A stretch of DNA of 64,000 nucleotides, taken from NCBI GenBank assembly GCA_000499405.2, contig HG738138.1, forward strand, positions 62,001-126,000, in the 5' to 3' direction. Both the position numbers and the translations under genes were made by a program. The DNA comes from Onchocerca volvulus. Taxonomy: Eukaryota > Nematoda > Chromadorea > Rhabditida > Onchocercidae. The notes under the pieces are model-generated. The model had not been told where the DNA came from. It did not search any database and was given only the letters and a program-made list of their open reading frames with translations. Below, piece by piece: positions 1 through 11,727 of this stretch (within the stretch, counting starts at the first letter, position 1; every line of letters begins with the position of its first letter).

Positions 1-1900
1 TATCAGTATGAGATATTGTGGATCCGTTTTTGAAATTGATTTTCAAATGATTTGTTAGAGAAGAATGAATCATCTGTGAAATAGAAGTAAATTATGGTTT
101 CAACAAATTGGTATATTTTGAACAGTTTGATTGTATTTCAGACGTGGAAGTGGCTTCAGCTTGAAAACAGCATCCGTTATTGGTTTGTTATTTGGAAGTT
201 TTCATTTGTCGTTGATTCGTTCTTCAGACGAGCAACAGAAGTAATCATTTCATTTCTATTATATTCAATTAGATTGAGAGATCTGGAAAAGGGATATATA
301 TTGCGCAGTTTGGTTTTATTTTAGATAGTCTGAAAACAATTAATTGATCTCTCTTTACTTTTGAAGATGTTTTTAGTCCTGACATTGTATACAGTAAAGA
401 AAGCAATATGGGGAGCACCTGTCAATGTTTCGAAGCCATAGGACGGTTTTCAGAAGTGCCAAAAAACTATAAGGAGGATTATGTAGCACGAGTTTTGAAA
501 ACAAGTTACTTTTTTTGTGAACTTATTGCATGCCTGCTGTGGGTCATATATTTAGATAAACTACTTTTCAATAATGTCCACAGAAATTAGCTTTTCCAGT
601 TAAATTTTTTAAATGTATATTGGGATCGCTTTTGTGTAGAAATCAAGTAGTTTGAAGATTTTTTCAGCAATAGAGCGATCACTGATATCACTGATAAAGA
701 GTGCTACGGTGAAAGTAAGATTTGCTTTGAGCGATTATAATAGTGACTATCAATTATTACACGGATCAGATCACACTGCAAGTCCAGTCGTAAGTCTCTC
801 ATTTTGAAATTAGTAGTTTCCATGTAAGAATTATTTTTCATCAGAAGAAGAGTGTTGTCATTTTCTAGAATTTAAAGAATTTCATTTCTATTAAGAAATG
901 ATATTACTGCAGGAAATTATTGTTGGACAAAGAGAAAGTGAGAGAAATATTGCCTTGGATGATCTGGTTAAAAATGCCGATGCACGGAAGGAAGTAAATA
1001 AGATCTTTAAAGTGAGTCAGTTTTTTCTTAATTTTTGTAACTGTTGGATAGTCATTTTTTTCTTAATTTTTGTAACCGCTAGAAGTCCAAAATCCAAAGA
1101 ATAACGGATTGCCTCATATATACCTATTTGTATATAACGAACTAGCAAGAATATGATCTTCATGAAAAACTATACAATGGAAGCTAAGGGAAAAAAAAAG
1201 AGCTGAATTTATACATGAGGCGAAGGATGCATTAGCTTACGCTAGATATTGGTTCAAAGTTTCTCTAGATGATGGTATGGAGGAAATATAATAGATTTCT
1301 GTAACTTATTTGAATGTTTGGTAAGTCTTTTTTTTTTTGTCATTGTAGTTATTAATGAAAAGGAGAAAAGGTGAGTGGAATGATAGACATTTCATAATTA
1401 GCTGTTTCATTTCACTTTTGGTTCTAGGACAGAGGCAAGAATACCCGGGCCGAAATTTCTCGAAAGTTGCAAAATTAGAAACGACTTGGCCTCTCTCTTC
1501 TGTCTTTATTTTCTTTCTTTATGCTTTCCTCTTTCTCTTTTTTTCTAGTTACTTTCCATTCCTTTTTTTAGAAAATTATTCACTGAATGTTAGTTCTTAG
1601 CAAAACCCTTGATACTCTTGCAGAAGATTCATTTAACTTTGACCGAATTAGCTAAATATATTACATCTGTGTTTGAAACAGCAAAAGAAGGTCAGAGTTC
1701 AAGGCCTTTTCGTACGGTCACTGTTTTGAAGTGATGATAGTTTGTTTCATGGTTCGTTGATTTTTTTTTTCTAATTGTAGGTGGTCAGTATTGGACGTGA
1801 AGAAAAGGAAATTCAAGATCATCCATTACTTACTATTGCGGAATCGACAGCGCATTATTTAATGAGACAAATGGATTACGTTGAAGCATGGAAGAATTAA
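1..1900 (+). CDS. 3' part of an unidentified multi-exon gene
   Basis: I do not recognise this protein. Several exons fit together by splice signal and phase. A candidate exon from about 367 to 515 has a donor in phase 1. Exon 668-789 contains IERSLISLIKSATVKVRFAL, exon 913-1011 contains RESERNIALDDLVKNADARK, exon 1184-1274 contains AEFIHEAKDALAYARYWFK, and a 22-nt exon lies at 1349-1370. The phases agree from 668 through 1370. Further coding pieces are about 1430-1460, 1624-1720 (HLTLTELAKYITSVFETAK) and 1781-1900. The last has HPLLTIAESTAHYLMRQ and ends DYVEAWKN before a TAA. The junctions between 1430 and 1790 are not resolved and the 5' end lies outside the window. The peptides look soluble and helical. 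dpy-19 starts about 1.1 kb downstream on the same strand; an operon is possible but not shown. Confidence 0.5.
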
Positions 1901-3033
1901 GTTTCTTTTTCTTGTTCGAGGAAAAGGATTACCATTTTTAAGTTGCATTGTTTTTCATTTCATTAATCACTGTTCTGATTTATTATTGTGTTGACTATGT
2001 CACAAGTTGCTGCACTGTCAGTTATATTATTCCACATTTCATTAATTTACTTGTCAAAGAATGAACATATTTTCATTATTCCGTAAAGCATTGCAACTCA
2101 TGATTAAATTTTGAAAAAAAAAAGAGCATGATGAGCTTTTTTTCTCAAGAATCGTTAAAGACGTCTTATAGCATTTTTTTTTTATGCTAGATAATTGAAA
2201 CTAACCATTTTTCTCACAACTTTGAACTTTGTTTTGTAAAAATTAAGAAAAGGAAATGGGATTTTTGCATTTTTATTCGTAAAACTTTAGACGTCGTAAT
2301 TTTAAGATTTTGAAATATATTGTGAAGTGAAAATGATATGAAGTTTGTAGGATGGCAAAGATGGCAACGAAAATTTAAATGGAGATAGGGAGAGAGTGGA
2401 CGTATTATGCATAATAGTTGGGTAATGTGATTGACGTTGTGTTATTGGGAGATTCGTGTATCTGGCATCAACGCCCCGTATGATACAGATGGCAGTGGTC
2501 TAGTTTGGTGAAACATTCTTTTCAGCAAGTCTTTGGGACTCAGTTTATTTTAATGAAAACATCATTCTATGTATTTGATGTATTTCTGATGGTATTTCGT
2601 ATTTATTCTGTGCAAAGAGATGTTAGGAATTTGTGGAAATTAATAGGGACTTAGATTTTAATTTTAAATTGTTATATGGCATGGTGCGTTATTTTCCAAA
2701 CTGACCGCAATATATCTATCACAGTGAGATAAACAATTCAATAGTGACAGCAACTATTTAGCCAAAGCTGCATAATTTAGTTTTTTGATGATCCAGTGAC
2801 TGTACGTTAACTGATGATGTTGAAGGCATAGATTTTGACTTGAAGGGTAAAGTTTATGTTCGGCAAGTAATAAGCAACATCGGTGTTTTTAGAACACGTG
2901 TTAAGAAGGTCGTTGGAACGATATGTTAGTCAACTTAAGGCAATCATTTCAGGAACTTTTCAACAACTTTGCTCAATATTGATAAAAACTGTTTCATTCG
3001 ATGTATGATTGCACATACCCTTGCACTGACTGA
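1901..3033. other. Intergenic region before dpy-19
   Basis: AT-rich sequence with short A and T runs and no credible ORF. It probably holds the 3' UTR of the upstream gene and the promoter or trans-splice region of dpy-19. Confidence 0.5.
2946..2952 (+). promoter_or_regulatory. Candidate trans-splice or 5' UTR acceptor for dpy-19
   Basis: A nematode-style acceptor (ATTTCAG) lies about 80 nt before the dpy-19 start codon, with no good donor just upstream. It could receive a spliced leader or end a 5' UTR intron. This is inferred from the motif and position only. Confidence 0.3.
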
Positions 3034-6000
3034 ATGGATTACGAAATTTGCAAGTCAGCGAAACGAATTCCCTTGTCGTCTTATAGAGTACTATACAATC
3101 GACTGAATGTTAATTTCAGTGGTTTCATGAATTACATCGGTTTTATATTCGCTGTCTTATGTGGTTTTATTTTTGGAAAGTGAGTTTCCATTTTTCCTCT
3201 GTTGTTTATTAAAGTTTGTATTGGTAGTGAAAAAATTAACTCTTTCAGATATATGCAAGAGTTGCATGAGACGAAACTTTGGTTCTCGCATATCGAGCAA
3301 GTTGAACAAGAAATATCGTTGAGGACTGAAGCTGGTCTTTATTATTCTTATTATAAATTTGCCGTTCATCCACAGATGTCTTTTAATAAAATAGTCTATG
3401 CACTGATGCATGATAACAGGTAAGTGTAATACTTCATTAGTTGTTTGCTAGATCTTGGACAACAATTTAATTGCTAAAACTTAGGTTTAAAACAATGTAA
3501 CTGCCAAAACTTAGTACTTAAGACATCTAGTGGATAGGTGATGATAATTGATTATTTTATTTCAGCACTGAATTCCCTCGTCAAATTAATGTATTTCAAC
3601 GGTTCAATATTTATCAAGAGTTGATCCTTGCTATTTTATACAAATTCTTTGCATCTTTCCGATTGCTTCAAGACTACTATTTACCGAAACCAATCCTATT
3701 TTATGTCAATTCATGCTTTATCTTTGCTGGATTTGGCGTTACAACACTATTTCTTCTTTCTTGGACTCTAACTGGAAGGTATATCATTTTCTCTCATTTG
3801 CTTTCTTTCTTTTTTCTCTCTTTTTTGCAACTTTCACATTCTACCGACGAAATTTCGAAAAGACAGTTCTATCCAGCCGATTCAAATAAATAATTTTTAG
3901 TTGGCTATATGGACTGCTTGTTTTCACGTGGATGCTCACAAACATCGATGATAGCACTCGAGTTTTCTTCACAGTTAATTTGCGGGAAAATTTTGCACTG
4001 CCATTTTTCTGGTTGCAAAACGCGTGTATTGTTGTCGTGCTGCGACAATCCGATGTTGCATGCAAGAAATACTACTTCATCTTCTTCTTTTCCACTTTCC
4101 TGTTTGCTCTGTTTTGGCAGTTTAATCAGGTAACTTTCTGTTTTTCATATGTCTTTTTTATTTTATTTTTTTTTTTCTGCTATTCATCAGTCATGATAGC
4201 TTAATCAACATGCAGTGCATAGCGCAGTTGCAAAGTAAACGCAAAATGGAGAGGGTCGTAATAGTTGTTTTTGTGTCTGGTTGCATATCGATTATAATAC
4301 GAGTCCCTAGTGCATGAGCTATTTCAATGTTAATGTCGAAATACGGAGAATGGTTTCTAGGACCATTGCAAGATTCAGAGAATATGATGCTGGTCTTCGT
4401 GGTATGTTATAAAAACTCAAATTTTGAAGTGAAATCATTAAGAAGCAAGAAATTGGAATTGAGGGGAAAGATTAGGTAAGGGTTGTTGTGTGAAATACTT
4501 TGTTTGCTCAATGAAGTTATGAGGTGGGGTAAGATTTTTTCATCATAAGTTTAAATATAGCGGAAGACTGCATTATAATTGAATAATTGAGTGTCTTGAA
4601 GGTTTGAAGAGATGAGCATATTTTTGTGGCGCCAATAATATCGCAATAATTGCAGTTCATTTTGGTCCTGCAGTCGATATCTCTGGTTGGAATGAGTCTG
4701 ATTATACCTCATCTATCATCCACCGTTACTTCGTTTCTTTTGCTGCAGTCAAAAGCATTTTTCTTGGTTGTATTAGCACAATTTGGCCAGCCAATGAATA
4801 TTACTTCTATTTGCACAGCTTTTAATTTAAGCTCCATTGTGATTCTTCGTTTGACAACCAAAACAGAAAGGTTTGTGGCAGGTTATCTATTACTTTTTAC
4901 TGAAGACAGCGAAAGTATCAACATATTGATTATCTCCTTATTACCTCTGCAGATTATTTGTTTTGTTTCCATTTGTGACAAAATTGTAGGAATCGAATGA
5001 ATATAATATTGTTAAAGTCAGTTTATATCGTTGCATTAACCTTATCGCTAAGCTGCTTTATTCGTTATCTTGTGGGTGCTGAAGCTGACACCCATATATG
5101 GACTTTTGTTAAAGCTAAAATTGGCTTAATTTCCAGGTAGTTATATTTTTTTGTATTTAATAATTAATTATATTTGTTTTATTACTTATGATTAGTACAG
5201 ACTTATCCTTGACAAGAATAAATAAATAAAGTGTAATTGTAGATATGAAGAAGTTTAATATGAGAAAGCTGAAAATGGTAATGAGGGTGACAATTAGTTG
5301 AGGCTGAATAATCGGATAATTCGGTAATATTGTGCAGAATTCAAAAAAAAAAAAAAAAATACTGAAGTACTGGTAATTACGATACATTATGCTAGCTTTT
5401 CATAGATCTCTTGAAATATTGTCAGATTATACCTTTTCTGAGTAATGTTATCTTGGTTTGCAACCCAGACAATCAATAAAGGATTTTTTTTTTTTTTCTG
5501 GCACTAAACAATTAATTTAGAAAAACTGATACCGCTGGAAAAAGAAACAAATGTTAAGTGTCAAAACTAGAACAAATATTGAATGTTACTCAAAAGTTGG
5601 TTGCAACTTTTGAGTAACATTCAATATTTGTTCTAATTTTGACATTTAACATTTGTTTCTTTTTCCAATTATTAAATTACTTACCTTTATATTCTTTATA
5701 TTCTCTAATATAGATATTTACCTTTATACTATCAAATAAGGATATTAGGAAGCTTAAATATACATGAAATTCCAAATTATTCTTTGGTAATTATCAAAAT
5801 GAAATTATCCACGAAAAGATAGTGTTTTCTTCAGTCGCTAGGACAGTTTGCTGAAATTAGGGCAAGGAGCTATTATATTAATTTTAGGTCTGGTAAAGTA
5901 GTAAAGAAACGTTCAGTTTAGGAATCAAGCAGAACAAGAAAAGAGAAATCTTATGAATCGCAAAAACAAGCGGAGAATCTTTCGTTTGTTACTAATCATT

Positions 6001-7927
6001 CTGAGCAGTTAGCTATATATTTAGGTCCTCAGTACCCTTCGAAAGTGCCCTATATTTGTGTCACGGAGCTTTCGCTTATCTCGATAGTGACTTCTTTCGG
6101 CGAACATCTCTGAATGGTTGCTTCCCTTTATTCGTAGCAGCAGTACTCATTGTTACTCTGATGACGGCGTATTCAGTTATGCTGCAATGCTGCGATCGAG
6201 GATATGGTATTGTCTTTATTTAAATAGGATATGATGCATTCTCCTATTTACTGTGAGATTTGTATACATTTTTGCAGTACCTGCATTTATCGATCATTTT
6301 GGACCGGAAACAATTTTCATTATCATTCAGTCAATTTTATGTGGAATAATTGCTGTTTTTACTCTCCGAATGAAGTACCTTTGGTTCCCGCAAATTGCCC
6401 TTGTTGCTTGCATATTACCTGTGATGTAAGTAAGTCGTCATTCTTCCACATTTCATAACAGTGTTTCATTGTTCGTAATGTTCAAGATACATGGGGGAAA
6501 GCAATAATGAAACTTGTTTGAAAATGCTTCACTGAAATAGCTTGAATGTTGTTGATCGCTGTGAAATACATAATGAGCTGCATTTGTTTGAAGAAATTTC
6601 AGAAATTCGAAGAAAACATTAAATGCTAAAAAAATTAATACGAAAAAACAAATACAAATAGTTATGGAGTTATGCTATTGGGCGCAGAAAGTTTGCTATT
6701 CTATTGGGCGCAGAAAAGTCTGCATTTCTTCAGGATTTCGAAATTCTCAGGACGATTTATTGTTCAGGTAGTAGTAATAGCTGCAATCACAACTATACTG
6801 CACAATCATTATGGTATTTATAAGGAACAGATGGCGAATGAGCAAGTATAGTTCATCAGTTTTATTTTGCATTTTTCTTGCAAGCATTTTTATTTTATGG
6901 AAACCTTTTCCGAAACGATTTGCATTCTTAGATCTGAACTGTGCGCACGATGATCAAAAATTTAGTACTAATTCAGGAATTTTATGACCCGGATACTGTC
7001 GCATTAATGGAATGGATCAAGAGGTCAACCCAACCTTTAACTTCATGGTCAGGAAGTATGCAGTTGATGGCTGGAGTAAAAGCTTGCACAGGAAGATATT
7101 TGGCTAATCATCCACATTTTGAAGATAAATGGTTGCGTGATCGGACATTACAGCTTTATCAGGTTAAATATTGCACTAAGCTGATGTGAAGTTCAGTATA
7201 ATTTTGCTGTTTCGAAATATTATCTCGACAAGTTGAGCAATCTTCCTTCAATCAGTACTGGAAAAATAATCGTGGATGACAAATAAATTGGATCCTTGTT
7301 TAGATACTTTATTTCTAAATTGCTGAAGAATGATTGACTCATCATTTGTTTTGTAGTAAAAATTTTCTTAGATGTATGGTCGCAAAACGCTCAGCGAAAT
7401 GCATGAAATTTTGACAGCTCATAAGGTAGATTACATCATATTAGAAGACAGTATTTGTTTGGCTGCTTCAACAGGATGTTCAACGAAAGATCTGGTAGAT
7501 GCTGCTAACGGTGATACGCCGGAGTATGCCATGCCGAAAAGTGAGATTTAATTGCGAATTGATATCTATGTAAATTAATTATGATGCAAACTGTTAAAAC
7601 ATTTTAAAAACGCAGATTTGGATGGAGAAGAAAAAAAAATCATGGAAGACTGTTCAGTCCTTAAATTTTGTAATAAAATTGAAGTTGTTGTACTATATAT
7701 AAAAAATTTAAATGGAATTTATAGGAAAGAGAATCAATCGTTAACATTATTCACAATTTGGCTTTCTGTATTGTCTTTATATTGCAGAAATAGATCCAAA
7801 GAATCTGTCGATTCAACTGCGGTTCTGTGATCGAATACGTTATGTTGATGATGAAACAAGACTTTATTTCAAGCTAGTATTTGAAAATCCTACTTTTCGC
7901 GTTTATGAAGTACTCGGTAATAGCTAA
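3034..7927 (+). CDS. dpy-19: DPY-19-like C-mannosyltransferase
   Basis: Polytopic ER enzyme that puts mannose on tryptophans of WxxW motifs in thrombospondin-repeat proteins; in C. elegans it is needed for Q neuroblast migration. Twelve exons join in phase: 3034-3179, 3249-3419, 3566-3778, 3901-4129, 4656-4870, 4990-5136, 6025-6206, 6278-6425, 6662-6845, 6977-7162, 7372-7540, 7788-7927. They give about 709 aa, close to the family length. The start ATG directly follows an in-frame TGA. The first membrane segment is at about residues 33-48. The conserved luminal motif RTEAGLYYSYYK is at 74-85, and its Glu76 probably matches the catalytic glutamate of the family (inference). TEFPRQINVFQRFN, STRVFFTVNLRENF and a C-terminal LANHPHFEDKWLRDRT also match DPY19 proteins. 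No frameshift or stop is seen. Exon 9 contains a short out-of-frame duplication. Confidence 0.93.
5536..5667 (+). repeat. Long near-perfect inverted repeat (64-bp arms, 4-nt loop) in dpy-19 intron 6
   Basis: Left arm 5536-5599 and right arm 5604-5667 are reverse complements with only two differences, separated by the loop GTTG. In the dpy-19 transcript sense, one difference becomes a G-U wobble and the other a C-A mismatch. The hairpin lies inside the intron between exons 5136 and 6025. It may be a foldback element or a source of double-stranded RNA. No coding function. Confidence 0.9.
6675..6716 (+). repeat. Direct repeat within dpy-19 exon 9
   Basis: CTATTGGGCGCAGAAA occurs at 6675-6690 and again at 6701-6716, a 26-nt spacing. 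Because 26 is not a multiple of three, the copies are read in different frames (LLGAE and YWAQK). The repeat also makes two extra CAG acceptor-like sites, but neither keeps the downstream frame. Confidence 0.85.
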
Positions 7928-8571
7928 CTTTTAATCTACTGATTTCTTATGCCCTTATATTTGATAGTACATGTCATGTTTCATTTCCGATAAGTTTGAG
8001 GAATAGAAAACTTTTCCAAATGAGAAGTTTTGAAAGGTATGTAAATGTACTTAAAGAAAGTTTTGAATGTTGAAAATATTTTCGCAGAATTGTTCGTGTT
8101 GTTTTTAAGGATTTTAATGTATAAAGTATAGTATATTTTGGAGTTTGGTTCAAATGAATGTTTGAAATTTTGGTCATTTTATTATTTTTATTTATACAAT
8201 GAAGACTAATTATCTCTGAGATTACATATAAAAGTTTGAAAGTTGGGAAGCTTTGTTTGCTCGCGTATACAGCTGAATCTCGAGAAGAGAATATAGGTGT
8301 ACAACTTATAAGATTGCAATGAAAAAAAAAAAGACTTCATTTAGACATATTTTCTTGAAATTCACTGAAATTGAATTCTTGAGATAGCGAAAATTTGCAA
8401 GCGAAAAAGGATTAACTAGGAAACATGTAAATAGAGAATTTATGTTCATTCATTTTCGTATGAACAACTGGCCATTCACAAGGAAGCATCGTTGATCGAA
8501 TAGGATTTAATAGTCAGATGAAGTAATCTTCAAGCTATCGTTATCCTTTATGCAGATGGGTATTAAATAGT
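7928..8571. other. Intergenic region after dpy-19
   Basis: AT-rich sequence with no credible ORF; it should hold the dpy-19 3' UTR. I found no clear AATAAA close to the stop. Confidence 0.4.
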
Positions 8572-8901
8572 TCAAGAAAATCCGATCATATCTGGTTTAT
8601 TGTTTACGCAGTTCGGATGTTGATTATCAGGAGCTATGTGATTGTTGAATTCGATGATGCAATGATTCCTTGTTTGAGTTACTATTAAGGGATGCTTAAA
8701 TATTATTAGTAAATAACCGATGTTCCTTATATCCGCAGATTTATTTACCTTTCTGTATTTGAAGGCTTGTACGGTATTAGTCGCACTCATTTCAAGAATT
8801 TTTTTTGTTTCAATTCTGCTAGAAATTACTTGGGAATATTCCTTCCAGTGTACGCTATTATAAGCATCGGTTGTTGAGGCAAGATAAATGGTGTCGTTCA
8901 T
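8572..8901 (-). CDS. Hypothetical ORF, possible exon of an unidentified gene
   Basis: An open frame of 109 codons beginning MNDTIYLASTTDAYNSV. An AG acceptor just upstream (GGCCAAG) and a GTAAAT donor after FKYRK would make a shorter exon of about 170 nt. The composition is mixed, with no membrane segment or motif I recognise. It could be a chance frame or belong with the two - strand frames at 10.25-10.82 kb. Confidence 0.2.
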   Translation of the reverse strand: MNDTIYLASTTDAYNSVHWKEYSQVISSRIETKKILEMSATNTVQAFKYRKVNKSADIRNIGYLLIIFKHPLIVTQTRNHCIIEFNNHIAPDNQHPNCVNNKPDMIGFS

Positions 8902-10252
8902 GATTGATTCTTGGCCAGATTCAGAACAAAAATTTTTCCATTAGCTATGATCGGGTATTCTGAACAATTTTGATAGCTTATATTTCGAATATATTTAAGT
9001 TGACTTCAGCAAAATGTATCAGCAAGTCATTTTTGTAAATCGAAATTGCTAAATTTAAACCCATAATCTTTGCTGAGCGTCAGTTTTCTTTTTTTTTTCT
9101 TGCCTTTTTGCTTTTCTCGATGAATGAATGGATAAAATCAAAAAAAGTCGGTGAAGTTGTTAGTCCATGATGCCTATTTTATTATCGGATATAAAGGCAA
9201 AGATTATCATTAGAAACGCTCTTCAAATTTCCCTGTCATTAAATTCTGAAGCTGCAATGAAATTGGAATAGTAACAGTTTTCGGTTTATAACAATTAATA
9301 TATAAAATGTTCAAGTAATCATTTTAAAAGTTTTGAGAAAAAAGACTAAAATAACAGTTTCTCCAAAAGTAGTCTTTTTACTTATTTCAGATAGTCAAAA
9401 TAATGCTTGTTTTGCTATATTCAGTTTTGCTGTTGACGAAACGATCCAGGAGTTTTGGCATGAGAGATAAAATAAGAGTTAACTGAAACAAGTACACCAT
9501 GTGACTCCATAGTAGTTCATATATGCTGCTTTGGATAGATATTCAGAGAGCATTCTAATCTTCTATTATCTTTGAGATCTTTCGTCTTTAGGAGAAATAA
9601 TAAACAGAACTGATTGGCTAACGAAGTGAACAGATGCTCAAGGAGAATCTGTAGAAATAACAAGCAATACAGAGTGTAAGGATTTTTCCTTTATTGTATA
9701 TAAATAGATGCTGAAAAGTGTAAGGTGTGGGAAGTTTATGATTAATATCAACAAATGACAGGAACTATGGGAACTCTTATGCAAACAAAAACTTGACGCC
9801 TTTTTCATTATCAAAATGAATTTTCTCCTCAGGAATATTAAAGCTATGCATAATCCAATTTCTTAACACCTTTCGGTATCATAATTCCAACAATTTCTAG
9901 GAGCTTTCCAGGTTATGACTTAAAACGATTCTCTTCAGCTAAATTAATTAGAACATTTCTTTTTTTTTTCTTTGAAATTTTATAACGATTTTTCATATTG
10001 AATAAGAACCATACGAAAAGTGTAGGTTCTTCGTTCAGGAAGCTTTCGTGATGACTACAAAGCTACGGAAAAGACGAAAGAAGGTTTGCATTATTATCAG
10101 TCTGACAATACTGAACGACTTGAGTTTACTAATTAAACAAATATCTGGAAGATGGCATATGGACATCGAGTCAAATCTGCAAAGAGAACAAAACTGAAGA
10201 CTATACACTCCAAAGAAGGATGACAGTCAGTGCTTATCAATTTGTTCATATT
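8902..10252. other. Non-coding AT-rich stretch
   Basis: No credible exon seen. If the - strand frames on either side belong to one gene, this is intron. Confidence 0.4.
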
Positions 10253-10495
10253 TTACTCACCGTCAATATTTCTCATAATGCTGCATGTCACGTCAAGTTT
10301 CGCAGCACAGTTGGCTTGTTTTTGCTGTTTTTGCTGATGGATAATGATTAGTGCGTGACTCATGCATTTGCAGTTTCTTCTACTCCACTGGAGCAGCATG
10401 AAGAAACCAGCAGAAGGCTGATAAGATATGATGTCTATCCGCCTCCATCTATCATTATTATTATTATTCGTTGTTCCGGCAGTAGACAGCTTCAT
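10253..10495 (-). CDS. Possible exon of an unidentified gene
   Basis: An 80-codon frame whose last part is QQKQANCAAKLDVTCSIMRN, followed by a good donor (GACG|GTGAGT). An acceptor (GCTGCTCCAG) lies inside it, so the real exon may be about 130 nt. It has several cysteines and a glutamine-rich run. I do not recognise it. Confidence 0.25.
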   Translation of the reverse strand: MKLSTAGTTNNNNNDRWRRIDIISYQPSAGFFMLLQWSRRNCKCMSHALIIIHQQKQQKQANCAAKLDVTCSIMRNIDGE

Positions 10496-10822
10496 TTATC
10501 CATCACATGTATTTCCGAAATGTGGGATGTGGAAGGAAGGACGGGAAGAAAGCAACAGACCCATACATCTACATTCATTTCGATATCTCGATGCAGTCGA
10601 AGGGTGAGATGACCTCCTCGGTTCTATGCGCATTCGGTTCTGTTCACAGTACATCGGCCCTACCTTCTGAAACCTATCAGAAACTGACGAAACGCCTTTC
10701 TCGAGGAGAATTATCTCTCGACCTCTAGGATTATCTCTATCAATTAAACAGCTGCGCAGATTGAGAATGTTCAGCGAACATGCCAGAATAAATAAGAATG
10801 CGAGAGATGCGAATCCAATCAA
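10496..10822 (-). CDS. Possible N-terminal exon with a signal anchor
   Basis: Open frame preceded by an AG acceptor (TGACCAG). It begins KWLFLIGFASLAFLFILAC, a hydrophobic segment typical of a signal peptide or type II membrane anchor, followed by a polar, basic region. A GT donor after VSSVSD could end the exon. The same-strand frame at 10253-10495 may be a later exon. No family assignment. Confidence 0.3.
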   Translation of the reverse strand: MIGFASLAFLFILACSLNILNLRSCLIDRDNPRGREIILLEKGVSSVSDRFQKVGPMYCEQNRMRIEPRRSSHPSTASRYRNECRCMGLLLSSRPSFHIPHFGNTCDG

Positions 10823-11551
10823 AAACAGCCACTTCTGGTCATCGATTCATCTGAACACTTTTGAGCAGAATAAGAAGTTTAAAAGCATGAATGAACTGAG
10901 TCAGGAAAACAGCATGCCCGAAGGAAATTATCGGTGACAGGAAGGAACCTCTTGTTCATTTCAAAATGTTGCTATAAATTATCACGATGAGTGATGCTGC
11001 AAAAAATTTGTCGCTCCTCTTCTGAGAAGCAGGAAGTGAAGAATGACGAATTCCTATCTCCAATGGGTAAAGTCCCAAAAAAAAAAAAAAAAAAAAAAAA
11101 AGGTGTATGGACTATAGTTTTCGATTTTTTTAAAAATTTCCCTACCCAATTTCTTCCGATAAATCTTCGGAAACCACAGCCTCTTTATTGCTTGCTGTAT
11201 GATTTAATCTGAACTGATTCTCACTCTTTCAATCGAATTTGGAGGTCTTATTTCGAAATACTCAATTCATTCCTATGAAATAACGTGGTGTCCAGCACAT
11301 GAAATGTTGCCTACAGCAGAAATGAATGTGATAATTTTCGATATGCTTTCGAGTTTCTCATAGTGAATGAATTTCACGAGATCAAAAATAATACGAGGAC
11401 AGAAGCCAACACTGATATTTAAAGTTATATTCCACAAACAACAAAAACATTAAAACAGTATGTAATAATAGACCAGCACATATGAAAAATATACTACAAA
11501 TACAGCTATTACCATCATTGCTGCTTAAAATTAGCAATGGCTGCTCTTATA
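10823..11551. other. Intergenic region
   Basis: AT-rich, with a poly(A) tract of about 24 nt at 11078-11101. No gene seen. Confidence 0.5.
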
Positions 11552-11557
11552 TTTATT
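11552..11557 (-). terminator. Candidate poly(A) signal of the mdl-1-like gene
   Basis: AATAAA on the - strand about 170 nt after the stop codon of the mdl-1-like gene. Confidence 0.5.
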
Positions 11558-11727
11558 GATTTCAATTAAACTTTTCAATAATTTTGAATTGCAATTCGCC
11601 ATAATGAGCTTGTTGAATTCGAATATAACCGGGAAATATCACAAAATCTTCCTTTGCTTCAAAATTCAGACGCAACATATCTAAGAGCAACGAGAGCAGC
11701 GGTAGAAAAAGCAACGATATTGCATAA

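Noticed and set aside
7618..7830. Alternative dpy-19 exon reading into LDGEEKKIMED
   Set aside because: An acceptor exists, but the family expects the KIDPKNLSIQLRF exon from 7788, which joins in phase and matches the DPY19 C terminus.
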